64,000 nucleotides of DNA from Yoonia sp. I 8.24 (lineage in GTDB: Bacteria; Pseudomonadota; Alphaproteobacteria; Rhodobacterales; Rhodobacteraceae). The notes below the pieces were generated by a model, which did not search any database, was not told the origin of the DNA, and worked only from the letters and a program-made list of their open reading frames with translations. Location of the stretch: contig NZ_JACXGQ010000004.1 of assembly GCF_022096995.1 (NCBI RefSeq), positions 186,001-250,000 of the forward strand, given 5' to 3'. This document shows, piece after piece, positions 54,182 through 64,000 of this stretch. Each line of letters starts with the position of its first letter. Within the stretch, counting starts at the first letter, position 1. The translations under genes were made by a program, and so were the position numbers.

Positions 54182-54630
54182 CCCGTGAATTTACTGGCTG
54201 GCACATGCTTGGGATTATGGTCGTGATGTTTGGCACGATCATCGCTGTCAATCTGACACTGGCCTATAAGGCTGTAAAAACCTTTCCAGGGCTTGAGACA
54301 CGCAATTCCTACGTCGTCAGCCAAAGCTTTGATGCGGACCGGGCCGCGCAAAATGCACTGGGTTGGACGCTCGACAGCACGTTGACACATACACAGTTGA
54401 CGGTCGCAATTACCGATGACGCAGGTACCGCTGTGATCCCCAAAGTTGTCAGCGCGACCTTGGGCCGCGCCACAAATGTTTCCCAAGACATGACGCCTGA
54501 ATTCGCCGTTGTTGATGGTGTGATGCATGCTGATGTCGATGCGGGCGCTGGCTATTGGAACCTGCGTATCGTGCTTGAGGCCGAAGATGGCACCGTCTTT
54601 CGCCGCCGTGTGCAGCTAACGGCAGAATGA
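54178..54630 (+). CDS. ccoH: cbb3 oxidase assembly protein CcoH (FixH)
   Basis: A 150-residue protein with one N-terminal membrane helix (TGWHMLGIMVVMFGTIIAVNLTLAYKA) and a periplasmic FixH domain with the segment YVVSQSFDADRAAQNALGW. It aids assembly of the cbb3 complex, probably copper-related. It overlaps ccoG (54178-54181) and ccoI (54627-54630), a translationally coupled cluster. Confidence 0.93.
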   Translation: MTREFTGWHMLGIMVVMFGTIIAVNLTLAYKAVKTFPGLETRNSYVVSQSFDADRAAQNALGWTLDSTLTHTQLTVAITDDAGTAVIPKVVSATLGRATNVSQDMTPEFAVVDGVMHADVDAGAGYWNLRIVLEAEDGTVFRRRVQLTAE

Positions 54631-56774
54631 CCCAAGCCGCCGCGTGTCCGGCCTGTATCGGCCTTCCCGAAGGGACGCTTGAAAAAGCGGCCTCGAACGG
54701 CAGCAGCGAGATCTTGCTATCGCTGCCCGCAATTCACTGCGTCGCCTGTATCAACGGGGTCGAACGCGCCCTGCGCGGGATGGACGGCGTGGCCAACGCC
54801 CGTGTTAACCTGTCGATGAAACGGGTCACCGTCGGGCTAGATGCGCCCGTCGCAGCCGAAGCGCTGATTGATACGCTTGAGTTGGCCGGGTTTGAGGCGC
54901 GTGTGCTCGACACATCTTTGCTTGGCGCAGAAAGCGACAGCTACGGCAGCGGGTTGATGACGCGGATTGCCGTGTCGGGCTTTGCGATGATGAACGTCAT
55001 GCTGCTTTCTGTCGCGGTCTGGTCGGGGGCCGTTGGGGCGACCCAGCACATGTTCCATATGATCAGCGCGATGATCGCCCTGCCCGCATTGATCTACGCC
55101 GCACAGCCGTTTTTCCACAACGCGTGGACCGCTTTGTCGGTGCGTAAGCTGAACATGGATGTGCCGATTTCACTGGCGATCATTCTGGCCGCTGGCATGT
55201 CGCTATTTGAAACCTTTGTCGGCGGCGCGCAGGCCTATTTTGACGCGGCCCTTTCGCTGACTTTCTTCTTGTTGATCGGGCGTTACCTTGATCACCGCAG
55301 CCGCAAAGCCGCAGCATCCGCCGCGGCACAGCTGTCAGCGCTAGAGGTACCGCGCGTCATGCGCGTGCGTGATGACAGCCGCGAAATGGTTGATTTTGTA
55401 CAGCTTGCGATTGGCGATTTGATCCAAGTCCTGCCCGGCGGACGCATCCCTGTCGATGGTGTTGTCACGGATGGAAGCAGCCAAATTGACCGTTCTTTGC
55501 TGACGGGTGAAAGCCGCACAGCAGATGCGAGCCCCGACACGGTCGTCACCGCAGGCGAGGTCAATATGACCGGGCCGCTGACCATCCGCGCAACAACTGT
55601 CGGCGCTGATACGACGCTGCGCAAAATGGTGACCATGGTCGATCAGGCCGAAGCCGTCCGCAACCGCTACACCGCCATCGCCGACCGCGCCGCCGCGGTC
55701 TATGCGCCTGTTGTGCATCTGCTGGCCCTGGCCGCGTTCTTGGGATGGGTGTTCTATTCGGGCGACGTGCGCCTGTCGCTGAATATAGCTGTGGCCGTGC
55801 TGATCATCACTTGCCCCTGTGCGCTTGGGTTGGCTGTTCCGGCCGTATCAACCACAGCAGCAGGTCGGCTGTTTCGCGCCGGGCTTTTGGTGAAAGATGG
55901 TACAGCGCTCGAACGCTTGGCCGAAGTCGACACAGTGGTATTCGACAAGACAGGCACGCTGACCATGCCTGCCGCCGCGCGCGATGCGCTTGATGCGCAG
56001 GCGCAATCGATCGCGATGGCGCTCACCGAAAACTCGACCCATCCAGTCGCGCAGGCGATTGCCGCTTCGTTGGATGGGGTCACGCCAGCAAAAATCACTG
56101 CCCAAGAGGAATTGTCTGGGCGCGGGTTACGCGCCCAATGCGACGGGCAGGTCGTGCGGCTTGGGTCTGGTGCGTGGCTGGGCGCAAAGGCTGGCACATA
56201 TTTGCAAATTGGCGACGCACCCGCACAAAAAATCGCACTGCGGTCGGAACTGCGTGAAGGTGCCGCGCAATTGATCAGCGGCTGGCAAGACGCCGGGCTT
56301 GATGTGCATTTGGTATCAGGTGATGACGCCGATGAGACCGCCAAGATTGCCGACGCACTTGGGATCAGCAACTGGCAAGCACAGACCAAACCCGCAGAAA
56401 AAATCGCCTATATCACTGGATTGTCCGAGAAAGGCGCAAAAGTGCTGATGGTGGGTGATGGGCTGAATGATACGGGTGCGCTCGCTGCGGCCTATGCATC
56501 GGTGTCGCCCGCGACGGCTGCAGATGCATCACGTGCCGCATCGGACATCGTTTTGCTGAACGATAGCTTGGTCCCGCTGATCGAACTGCCAAAGGTTGCG
56601 CGCGCCGCCAAACGGCGCATTCTGGAAAATTTTGCGATCTCAGCCAGCTATAACGCCATCGCCATTCCGGTCGCGCTCTTGGGGTTTGCAACACCCCTAC
56701 TGGCCGCGATTGCAATGTCGGCCTCGTCGATTACAGTACTACTGAATGCGCTACGGCTACGAGGGCGGGTATGA
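54627..56774 (+). CDS. ccoI: Copper-translocating P-type ATPase CcoI (FixI)
   Basis: A 715-residue P1B ATPase that exports copper to the periplasm for CuB of cbb3 oxidase. An extra N-terminal CPAC (C7, C10) precedes the HMA domain with CVAC (C38, C41). The membrane CPC motif is at 396-398, the phosphorylated Asp in DKTGTLT at D440, the TGES region in LLTGES and the hinge GDGLNDTGAL at about 610. It ends with two C-terminal helices. All catalytic elements are intact. Overlaps ccoH and ccoS by 4 bases each. Confidence 0.96.
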   Translation: MTQAAACPACIGLPEGTLEKAASNGSSEILLSLPAIHCVACINGVERALRGMDGVANARVNLSMKRVTVGLDAPVAAEALIDTLELAGFEARVLDTSLLGAESDSYGSGLMTRIAVSGFAMMNVMLLSVAVWSGAVGATQHMFHMISAMIALPALIYAAQPFFHNAWTALSVRKLNMDVPISLAIILAAGMSLFETFVGGAQAYFDAALSLTFFLLIGRYLDHRSRKAAASAAAQLSALEVPRVMRVRDDSREMVDFVQLAIGDLIQVLPGGRIPVDGVVTDGSSQIDRSLLTGESRTADASPDTVVTAGEVNMTGPLTIRATTVGADTTLRKMVTMVDQAEAVRNRYTAIADRAAAVYAPVVHLLALAAFLGWVFYSGDVRLSLNIAVAVLIITCPCALGLAVPAVSTTAAGRLFRAGLLVKDGTALERLAEVDTVVFDKTGTLTMPAAARDALDAQAQSIAMALTENSTHPVAQAIAASLDGVTPAKITAQEELSGRGLRAQCDGQVVRLGSGAWLGAKAGTYLQIGDAPAQKIALRSELREGAAQLISGWQDAGLDVHLVSGDDADETAKIADALGISNWQAQTKPAEKIAYITGLSEKGAKVLMVGDGLNDTGALAAAYASVSPATAADASRAASDIVLLNDSLVPLIELPKVARAAKRRILENFAISASYNAIAIPVALLGFATPLLAAIAMSASSITVLLNALRLRGRV

Positions 56775-56926
56775 ATATTTTGGTCATTCTGATTCCGGTT
56801 TCACTGATCCTTGGGGGGCTTGGGCTTGCCGCGTTTTTATGGAGCCTGCGCAGCGAACAATATGAGGACCTCGACGGGGATGCGTGGCGCATTTTATCAG
56901 AAGACGACGAAACGCCCCGGGATTAA
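56771..56926 (+). CDS. ccoS: cbb3 oxidase maturation protein CcoS (FixS)
   Basis: A 51-residue protein with one helix (NILVILIPVSLILGGLGLAAFLWSL) and a short acidic tail (EQYEDLDGDAWRILSEDDE), the CcoS pattern FxWxxxxxQYxDxxG. It starts inside the ccoI stop (ATGA at 56771-56774). CcoS is needed for heme/copper loading of the cbb3 catalytic subunit. The stop overlaps that of the convergent small gene. Confidence 0.92.
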   Translation: MNILVILIPVSLILGGLGLAAFLWSLRSEQYEDLDGDAWRILSEDDETPRD

Positions 56927-57153
56927 TCCGCGCCTTCATCCAAACCGCTGTCCGCCTCAACATCTTCGTCGATGCGGCGGCGTAGCGGTTCATCCGTCAT
57001 CCCAATGCTGGCCGCGAAAAAGCTAGATGCCGCCAGCGTCGGCACGACCCACACCATTTTGTCGGTCAGGAATGCGGCAGTATATGACGGACCTAAAACG
57101 ACAAATGCCTTCAGCGCCGCCAGTTTAATATGTGTGATCTGCGTCATCGCCAT
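56923..57153 (-). CDS. Small membrane protein, function unknown
   Basis: A 76-residue protein with a positively charged start (THIKLAALKAF), two hydrophobic stretches (about 15-30 and 33-51) and an acidic C-terminal tail (EDVEADSGLDEGAD). It converges on ccoS, with stop codons overlapping in TTAA. I do not recognise it; it could be a small accessory membrane protein or, less likely, a spurious frame. No strong ribosome-binding site is seen. Confidence 0.5.
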   Translation of the reverse strand: MAMTQITHIKLAALKAFVVLGPSYTAAFLTDKMVWVVPTLAASSFFAASIGMTDEPLRRRIDEDVEADSGLDEGAD

Positions 57154-57281
57154 CGTCTTTCATATTGCGGAACAACATTGCAACCCCAGATTGCCGAGGT
57201 CTGTGTTACTGCGCACAATAGACCCAAATTCGCAAAAGAATGCTGAATCTCAAAAATCAGCACATCCGCAAGAACAGGCTG

Positions 57282-57310
57282 TTGACTCGGGCATTTTCGG
57301 TGCCTAACTA
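57282..57310 (+). promoter_or_regulatory. Putative groESL promoter
   Basis: TTGACT (57282-57287) and TAACTA (57305-57310) separated by 17 bases form a good sigma-70-like promoter. The predicted start falls at or just before the CIRCE element at 57318. Confidence 0.6.
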
Positions 57311-57317
57311 TGCTGCG

Positions 57318-57344
57318 TTATCACTCGGACGGGCTGAGTGCTAA
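57318..57344 (+). promoter_or_regulatory. CIRCE element (HrcA operator)
   Basis: TTATCACTC-N9-GAGTGCTAA, the CIRCE inverted repeat with one mismatch in the left arm (consensus TTAGCACTC). It sits in the groES leader, 33 bases before the start codon, the classic place for HrcA repression of groESL. Confidence 0.92.
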
Positions 57345-57377
57345 CACAAGAGAAACCCGAACTGGAGAAGTTCTGAA

Positions 57378-57662
57378 ATGGCATTTACACCACTTCACGA
57401 CCGCGTACTCGTTCGTCGCATCGAAGGCGACGAAAAGACTGTTGGCGGCTTGATCATTCCTGACAGCGCAAAAGAAAAGCCTGCTGAAGGCGAAGTTGTT
57501 AGCACTGGCGAAGGCGCACGCAAAGACAGCGGTGAGCTGATCGCGATGGCTGTTAAAGCTGGCGACAAAGTGCTGTTCGGCAAATGGTCCGGCACAGAAG
57601 TTAAAATCGACGGCGAAGACCTGTTGATCATGAAAGAAAGCGACATTCTGGGCATCATGTAA
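57378..57662 (+). CDS. groES: Co-chaperonin GroES
   Basis: A 94-residue GroES ring subunit: [36 protein letters not shown] includes the mobile loop that docks on GroEL, and [29 protein letters not shown] completes the beta barrel. It caps the folding chamber. Expression is expected to be repressed by HrcA through the CIRCE upstream. groEL follows with a 71-base gap that contains a dispersed palindrome. Confidence 0.98.
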   Translation: MAFTPLHDRVLVRRIEGDEKTVGGLIIPDSAKEKPAEGEVVSTGEGARKDSGELIAMAVKAGDKVLFGKWSGTEVKIDGEDLLIMKESDILGIM

Positions 57663-57672
57663 GCCCACGCAG

Positions 57673-57696
57673 GCGTGGATTGAAATCCACCCTACG
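57673..57696. repeat. Dispersed palindrome, copy 5 (groES-groEL gap)
   Basis: GGCGTGGATTGAAATCCACC followed by CTAC. It is the most diverged of the five copies (arms GTGGATT/AATCCAC). It can fold into a small hairpin in the groESL mRNA. Confidence 0.65.
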
Positions 57697-57712
57697 TATG
57701 TCACGCAATTAG

Positions 57713-59377
<1,665 letters not shown>

Positions 59378-59379
59378 GT

Positions 59380-59398
59380 CGAAACGCTTCGCGTTTCG
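59380..59398 (+). other. Hairpin just after groEL
   Basis: CGAAACGC-TTC-GCGTTTCG, a perfect 8-pair stem starting 3 bases past the groEL stop; possibly a 3' mRNA stabiliser. Confidence 0.5.
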
Positions 59399-59419
59399 GC
59401 GCGAGCGGCAAAGCTCTTG

Positions 59420-59451
59420 AAGGGCGGTCCATTTATGGCCCGCCCTTTTTC
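59420..59451 (+). terminator. Intrinsic terminator after groEL
   Basis: AAGGGCGG (59420-59427) pairs with CCGCCCTT (59440-59447) and is followed by further T residues. It ends the groESL operon. Confidence 0.85.
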
Positions 59452-59552
59452 TATTTATAACACCCGTTTCACATTATTACGCGATCACGCTGTTAGCCCT
59501 TGCAACGGAGCGTTAACTCCCACCTTATGACCTGAGTAAGAAGGAACAGAGC

Positions 59553-60035
59553 TTGGTAATTGGTCCCGATTTTGCCCGCGATCTACGCGCGGGAGAAGAG
59601 CCAGCAGTTGATGCGTTGTTGCGCGATGCATTCCCAACCTCGGATGAAGCTAGGCTAGTCGCAAAACTACGCAAGGCACGTGCCATTGCAGGCGAAACAG
59701 TGCTGCCTTGGGAACATACAATCATTGGCTATTTTGCTTTGTGTTATATGGTGAAACCCAAAGGTTGGCTTTGCCTCGCCCCCGTCGCCATCCACCCCGA
59801 TGTCCAAGGACGCGGCTACGGCAAACGCATGTTGGGGATGCTGACAGAATGGGCACGGCTGACGAAAACCCCAATTGTGGTGCTGGGTGATCCCGCATTT
59901 TACCAACGCGCCGGGTTTTCAAGCGCACTGGCACAAAACCTAAAATCCCCCTACCCGATCGCAAACACGTTGATCGCCGGCGTCGAAAACGCGCCAAAAC
60001 AAAGCCTGACCTATCCGTCGGCATTTCAATCATGA
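59553..60035 (+). CDS. GNAT family N-acetyltransferase
   Basis: A 160-residue acetyltransferase. The acetyl-CoA motif VAIHPDVQGRGYGKRMLGML (about 90-108) and the C-terminal FYQRAGFSSAL fit the YhbS-like branch. The start is a TTG at 59553, supported by AAGGA about 8-9 bases upstream; no in-frame ATG exists before the domain. Substrate unknown. It overlaps the downstream transporter by 4 bases, so the two are co-translated. Confidence 0.87.
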   Translation: MVIGPDFARDLRAGEEPAVDALLRDAFPTSDEARLVAKLRKARAIAGETVLPWEHTIIGYFALCYMVKPKGWLCLAPVAIHPDVQGRGYGKRMLGMLTEWARLTKTPIVVLGDPAFYQRAGFSSALAQNLKSPYPIANTLIAGVENAPKQSLTYPSAFQS

Positions 60036-60862
60036 GGCTCTTTTTTGCCGTGGCGCTGGTCATGACCGCCTTTGCCGCAAACTCTGTGCTCAACAGGATC
60101 GGTATTGCCCAATATGGGATGAGCCCGCTCAGCTTTGCCGCGATCCGCGTGATCGCGGGGGCAGCCATGCTTTGGGTGCTGATCGCCGCCAGAACACAAA
60201 CTGCGCCCGCCATATTTACCCCGAAACGCTTCGCGGGGGCTGCGACATTAGCCACCTATATGATTGGGTTCTCTGTCGCCTATCAAGAGCTCGACGCGGG
60301 TGTCGGCGCGTTGATTTTATTCGGTGCGTTGCAAGTCGTCATTTTCGGTTGGGCCATTGTGGAAAAGCAACCCATTGCGCCACTGCGCTGGCTGGGGGTA
60401 GCGACCGCATTCATGGGCCTTTGTGTACTGTTATGGCCATCACAAAGCACTTTGATGCCGTTTGGCAGTATTGCGGCGATGGTCGCTGCGGCAGGGGGCT
60501 GGGGGGCCTATACGTTGCTTGGACGCGCAGAAGCAGACCCTTTGGGCGCGACGGCGAGTAACTTTTTACTCTGCGTGCCAGTCGTGGGGTTTGGATTGAT
60601 CGGCGCGGGTGCTCTCCCCGTGACGGGGATCATGACAGCCGTGGTCGCGGGAGCACTGACATCTGGGTTGGGCTATGCATTGTGGTATCAACTTTTGCCA
60701 AAACTCGCGACGACGGTGGCCGGCACCGCGCAGTTGACCGTTCCGGTGATTGCCGTGGCGTTCGGCGTCATATTCTTGGCAGAACCGCTCAGCCTCCGTC
60801 TTGTTTTATCGGGTGTATTGGTTTTAGGCGGCATCGGCCTTTCGCTGCTGATCAAGAGGTAA
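60032..60862 (+). CDS. EamA/DMT family transporter
   Basis: A 276-residue transporter with about ten membrane helices in two EamA repeats (about 5-130 and 145-275). The first repeat contains [25 protein letters not shown], and the second [36 protein letters not shown] transporters export amino acids or other metabolites; specificity is not predictable here. Overlap with the GNAT gene suggests a link between acetylation and export (inference). Confidence 0.88.
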   Translation: MRLFFAVALVMTAFAANSVLNRIGIAQYGMSPLSFAAIRVIAGAAMLWVLIAARTQTAPAIFTPKRFAGAATLATYMIGFSVAYQELDAGVGALILFGALQVVIFGWAIVEKQPIAPLRWLGVATAFMGLCVLLWPSQSTLMPFGSIAAMVAAAGGWGAYTLLGRAEADPLGATASNFLLCVPVVGFGLIGAGALPVTGIMTAVVAGALTSGLGYALWYQLLPKLATTVAGTAQLTVPVIAVAFGVIFLAEPLSLRLVLSGVLVLGGIGLSLLIKR

Positions 60863-60911
60863 CGCGAGGTCCCCCCTTTTCCTACGGCGGCACGATGCTA
60901 TCTATAGCTGT

Positions 60912-61634
60912 ATGAAAGCCTTTCTCATCGCCGCATTTTGCCTCTTTGGCACCGCATCGTCAGCACAAGACTGTGTTGTCTTGCTGCACGGGCTTGCCCG
61001 CTCTGAAATGTCGTTGACGCCCATGCAATTGGTGCTCGAAGACGCGGGCTATAAGGTCATAAACCGCGGTTACCCATCGACAGAGGCCCCTATTGAAACG
61101 CTCGTCCACGACCATTTGACCGAAGATGTTGCCGCCTGTGGTGATACGCGCATCAACTTTGTCACCCATTCGATGGGCGGGATTTTGGTGCGGTTGTGGT
61201 TGACCGAAAACCGCCCCGAACAAATGGGCCGCGTGGTGATGCTTGGGCCACCCAATGGTGGATCAGAACTGGTTGATATTTTCGGTGAATTTGAACCCTT
61301 CCAATGGGTTAACGGCCCGGCGGGGCTTCAGTTAGGAACTGAGCCCAACAGCGTCCCCAATTCCATCGCCTATCTTCCTTATGAAATTGGGATTGTCGCG
61401 GGGGATCGCACCCTGAACCTTGTCTATTCAGCGCTAATCGAAGGGCCTGACGACGGCAAAGTCTCTATCGCCTCTACCCGCTTAGATGGGATGACGGATA
61501 TGATTATCCTGCCCGTCACCCATACCTTTATGATGAACAACCCGCTGGTGATGGAAGAAGTGCTGACCTTCCTCAAAAACGGCAGTTTTGACCATGATCT
61601 AACCCTGACGGATGTGATCTTGGGGCTTGATTAA
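60912..61634 (+). CDS. Exported lipase/esterase-like alpha/beta hydrolase
   Basis: A 240-residue protein with a signal peptide (about 1-18, [17 protein letters not shown]). The alpha/beta hydrolase core has the oxyanion motif [14 protein letters not shown] and nucleophile elbow [13 protein letters not shown] (Ser in HSMGG). A C-terminal His in [11 protein letters not shown] could complete the triad. It is probably periplasmic. Function within lipid or ester turnover is unproven. Its stop overlaps the purK stop by 4 bases (TTAA). Confidence 0.87.
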   Translation: MKAFLIAAFCLFGTASSAQDCVVLLHGLARSEMSLTPMQLVLEDAGYKVINRGYPSTEAPIETLVHDHLTEDVAACGDTRINFVTHSMGGILVRLWLTENRPEQMGRVVMLGPPNGGSELVDIFGEFEPFQWVNGPAGLQLGTEPNSVPNSIAYLPYEIGIVAGDRTLNLVYSALIEGPDDGKVSIASTRLDGMTDMIILPVTHTFMMNNPLVMEEVLTFLKNGSFDHDLTLTDVILGLD

Positions 61635-62701
61635 GCCTTTGTGACGATCTTATTCACATGGCCCATTTTGCGCCCTGGCTTGACGTCTGCTTTGCCATAA
61701 AGATGGATCGCCGCATCCGTGCGCGCCAACTCAGGCACACGGTTCATGTCGTCACCGATCAGGTTTTCCATCACAACATCCGCATGGCGCGCACCGCTGC
61801 CCAGCGGCCAGCCTGCCACGGCGCGAATATGTTGTTCGAACTGACAAATCGTGCAGCCATTCTGTGTCCAGTGCCCTGAATTATGGACACGCGGGGCGAT
61901 TTCGTTCACGATCAACCCACCTGAGGTGACAAACAGCTCAACCCCCATCACGCCAACATAGTCGAGCGCATTTAAGATGTTCGCCGCCAAAAGCACGGCG
62001 TCGGTCCGCTGAGATGGCGTCAGGTTTGCGGGCACTGTGGTGGTCCGCAAAATCCCGTCTTCATGAACATTTTCGCCCGGATCATAACAGGCGACAGCCC
62101 CATCTACGCTGCGCGCGCCGATGATCGACACTTCGTGGCTAAAGTTGATGAACCCTTCAAGGACCGCAGGCGCACCCGCCATATCGGCAAGTGCCTGATC
62201 CGCATCAGCCGCAGCCATGATGCGTGATTGCCCTTTGCCATCGTAGCCCATACGCCGGGTTTTTAGGATCGCGGGGGTGCCGATTTCGACAATCGCCTTG
62301 GCCAGATCATCCGCGTTTTCGACATTGGCAAAAGGGGCCGTTTGTAGGCTAAGCCCTTGCAAGAATGTCTTTTCGGTCAATCGGTCTTGGCTTGTGGCCA
62401 ACGCCTGACGGCCCGGATGGATCGGCGCGAGAGATTCGAGCAGATCCAGCGCTGACGTGGGGATGTTTTCAAACTCATAGGTGATGATATCAACAGCATT
62501 GCCAAAAGCAGTGAGGGCAGCCTGATCGTCATAGCTGGCGGTGGTAACGGTATCGGCCACTTCGGCGGCAGGCGGGTTAGCACCGGGTTCAAAGATATGG
62601 GTTTTCAGCCCCAGACGCGATGCCGCAACAGAGAGCATCCGGCCAAGCTGACCGCCCCCCAAGATACCGATTGTGGCCCCGACGGGCAGTGCATTAGTCA
62701 T
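61631..62701 (-). CDS. purK: N5-carboxyaminoimidazole ribonucleotide synthase
   Basis: An ATP-grasp enzyme making N5-CAIR from AIR, bicarbonate and ATP in purine synthesis. It is 356 residues from the ATG at 62701 ([22 protein letters not shown]), 8 bases inside the purE end; a longer frame to 62749 is out of keeping with homologues. The ATP-grasp region contains [19 protein letters not shown] and [21 protein letters not shown]. Its product is rearranged by PurE, encoded immediately upstream. Confidence 0.95.
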   Translation of the reverse strand: MTNALPVGATIGILGGGQLGRMLSVAASRLGLKTHIFEPGANPPAAEVADTVTTASYDDQAALTAFGNAVDIITYEFENIPTSALDLLESLAPIHPGRQALATSQDRLTEKTFLQGLSLQTAPFANVENADDLAKAIVEIGTPAILKTRRMGYDGKGQSRIMAAADADQALADMAGAPAVLEGFINFSHEVSIIGARSVDGAVACYDPGENVHEDGILRTTTVPANLTPSQRTDAVLLAANILNALDYVGVMGVELFVTSGGLIVNEIAPRVHNSGHWTQNGCTICQFEQHIRAVAGWPLGSGARHADVVMENLIGDDMNRVPELARTDAAIHLYGKADVKPGRKMGHVNKIVTKA

Positions 62702-63182
62702 CAGTTGGTTCATCCGGAATTGAGGCGGACAAAGCCGCGCGCCATGCATCCAACCGCGCAGCCAATGCAGGGTCTTGTAAAGCCAAAATACTTGCGGCCA
62801 TCAGCCCGCCGTTCTTCGCGCCAGCGGCCCCAATGGCCATTGTCGCAACCGGAAAGCCGCGCGGCATTTGCAGAATCGAATAGAGACTATCAACGCCAGA
62901 CAGTGCCTTGGTTTGCACCGGGATACCAACGACAGGCACCCGGGTTTTCGACGCCATCATGCCCGGCAAATGGGCCGCGCCGCCAGCGCCCGCGATAATG
63001 ACCTGCAATCCGCGGTCCACGGCTGTTTTGCCGTAATCCCACAACCGATCCGGGGTGCGGTGCGCCGAGACGATTTTGGTCTCATAGGTGACACCCAATT
63101 CATCTAGGACATCCGCAGCCTCGCGCATTGTCGGCCAATCAGATTGGCTGCCCATAATAATGCCAACAACAGGTTGCGTCAT
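62694..63182 (-). CDS. purE: N5-carboxyaminoimidazole ribonucleotide mutase
   Basis: A 162-residue class I PurE that converts N5-CAIR to CAIR. Signatures: [46 protein letters not shown] and [26 protein letters not shown]. It is coupled to purK by an 8-base overlap. Confidence 0.97.
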   Translation of the reverse strand: MTQPVVGIIMGSQSDWPTMREAADVLDELGVTYETKIVSAHRTPDRLWDYGKTAVDRGLQVIIAGAGGAAHLPGMMASKTRVPVVGIPVQTKALSGVDSLYSILQMPRGFPVATMAIGAAGAKNGGLMAASILALQDPALAARLDAWRAALSASIPDEPTDD

Positions 63183-63250
63183 CTGTTCATATCCTTGGTT
63201 TCAAAAGGAAGCGGCACTATAGCCAAGGCGGACAAAGCTGCAACGCCATA

Positions 63251-63469
63251 TCACGCGATAATATCAGGGAAAATGCGGTCTTCGAGCCTGACGATCTTGT
63301 CCTTGAGCATCAGTTTTTGTCGTTTAAGGCGTTTCAGTGTCAGCATATCGGGTGCCCCGCGTTCATGCAGCGCCGCAATCGCAGTATCAAGATCGCGATG
63401 TTCTTGTTTTAAAACGGCAAGTTCGACGCGCAGTACGTCATCTTGATCCATTTTCGAAGAGTTATTCAT
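63251..63469 (-). CDS. YdcH-like (DUF465) small coiled-coil protein
   Basis: A 72-residue acidic/basic helical protein. LAVLKQEHRDLDTAIAALHERGAPDMLTLKRLKRQKLMLKDKIVRLEDRI is the DUF465 (YdcH) hairpin of two helices. Family function is not settled; some members are linked to DNA or RNA binding. Starts at 63469, 63490 or 63451 are all in frame; I prefer 63469 as it removes an odd leader. It lies upstream of purE on the same strand. Confidence 0.85.
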   Translation of the reverse strand: MNNSSKMDQDDVLRVELAVLKQEHRDLDTAIAALHERGAPDMLTLKRLKRQKLMLKDKIVRLEDRIFPDIIA

Positions 63470-63636
63470 CAACACTGCACCCAATTCCATTCGTTACGCC
63501 GACTATAGAACATGGCTTAGCATAAGACATCTTAATACTTGCCACTTGATCAATTGGTCCGCACCCCCCATATTTTTACAAAGGTCGCCGAAACGGGGCC
63601 GCAAACGCGACAGTCGCTTAGCAAAGGACATGTCTT

Positions 63637-64000
63637 ATGACAAAATTGGCTTTGGGAACCCATCCGTTCCTTCTTGGATTTGAGCAGCTTGAACGGCTGG
63701 TCGAACGCACCGCAAAAACCGGCAATGACGGTTACCCCCCTTACAATATCGAACAGACCTCGGAAAATTCGTACCGGATCACGCTAGCCGTGGCGGGATT
63801 CGCCGAAAGCGATCTCGCGATTACGGTTGAGGATAGCTCGCTTGTGATCCGCGGACGCCAGAACGATGACGCCGAAGGGCGCGTGTATCTGCACCGGGGT
63901 ATTGCAGCGCGTCAGTTTCAACGCTCTTTCGTGTTGGCAGATGGGGTCGATGTTGGCGAAGCAACCATCGAAAATGGGCTGCTGCATGTCGATCTAACGC
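63637..64000 (+). CDS. Hsp20/alpha-crystallin small heat-shock protein (3' truncated)
   Basis: Runs off the window with at least 121 codons. The protein begins with TKLALGTHPFLLGFEQLERLV and then the alpha-crystallin domain (YNIEQTSENSYRITLAVAGF through VLADGVDVGEATIENGLLHVDL), as in IbpA/HspH-type holdases, which bind unfolding proteins without ATP. AAAGGA precedes the ATG at 63637. No CIRCE is seen upstream; an RpoH promoter is possible but not recognised by me. Confidence 0.93.
   Translation, partial: MTKLALGTHPFLLGFEQLERLVERTAKTGNDGYPPYNIEQTSENSYRITLAVAGFAESDLAITVEDSSLVIRGRQNDDAEGRVYLHRGIAARQFQRSFVLADGVDVGEATIENGLLHVDLT

Noticed and set aside
55754-56389. 211-codon open frame on the minus strand opposite ccoI
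   Set aside because: Ser/Ala-rich shadow of the P-type ATPase catalytic domain.

Overview
The window is a gene-dense stretch of chromosome, most likely from a marine alphaproteobacterium of the order Rhodobacterales (Roseobacter group). I infer this from the gene orders (ctaC-ctaB-small ORF-ctaG-ctaE; ruvCAB next to ybgC-tolQRAB-pal-ybgF-tilS-ftsH; ccoGHIS with an FnrL-type box) and from the protein sequences. I see no rRNA, tRNA, CRISPR array, insertion sequence or prophage. Nearly everything is recognisable as housekeeping or cell-envelope genes.

Layout. 1-2.6 kb: end of a flavin reductase-like gene, a small membrane protein and a SulP anion transporter. 2.7-4.1 kb: mtnP-apt, in which the adenine released by one enzyme is the substrate of the next. 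4.3-9.0 kb (minus): FAD-linked dehydrogenase, GNAT acetyltransferase, M16 peptidase and threonine synthase. 9.0-13.3 kb (minus): a cytochrome c oxidase set (ctaC, ctaB, a small membrane protein, ctaG, ctaE, SURF1) without subunit I, with palindromic repeats in its intergenic gaps. 13.4-19.2 kb (plus): tldD, a membrane protein, dprA and topA. 19.3-20.9 kb: a succinyl-CoA:3-ketoacid CoA-transferase pair with an unexplained small gene between the subunits.

20.9-34.3 kb holds the main specialised system, a Tad/Flp pilus locus. It has a divergent lytic transglycosylase, two 59-residue Flp pilins separated by an intrinsic terminator, cpaB, the cpaC secretin, an OmpA-type lipoprotein, cpaE/tadZ, cpaF/tadA, tadB, tadC, two TPR lipoproteins, the cpaA prepilin peptidase and a AAA+ ATPase of unknown role. 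Terminators cut the locus into several transcription segments. No tadE/F/G-type minor pilin is present here.

34.3-48.7 kb: a dehydrogenase (plus), then a long minus-strand run read from ruvC down to folD: ruvC-ruvA-ruvB, an unknown gene, ybgC, tolQ-tolR-tolA-tolB-pal-cpoB, tilS-ftsH, a MOSC protein and folD. This run couples DNA repair, the Tol-Pal envelope machine, tRNA-Ile modification and membrane proteolysis. 48.9-52.6 kb: a DUF1127 protein, a small membrane protein, prmA, msrA and an MFS permease.

52.7-56.9 kb: ccoG-ccoH-ccoI-ccoS (cbb3 oxidase maturation) with a perfect TTGAT-N4-ATCAA box upstream, indicating oxygen control. 57.3-59.4 kb: groES-groEL with a CIRCE element and a housekeeping-type promoter. 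59.5-64 kb: GNAT, EamA transporter, lipase-like hydrolase, purK-purE, a YdcH-like protein and the start of a small heat-shock protein that runs off the window. Two families of dispersed short repeats recur: a GGGTGGAT-N4-ATCCACCC palindrome (five copies) and an oriented GCCTCCGGCGGGAGTATTT element found after gene ends.
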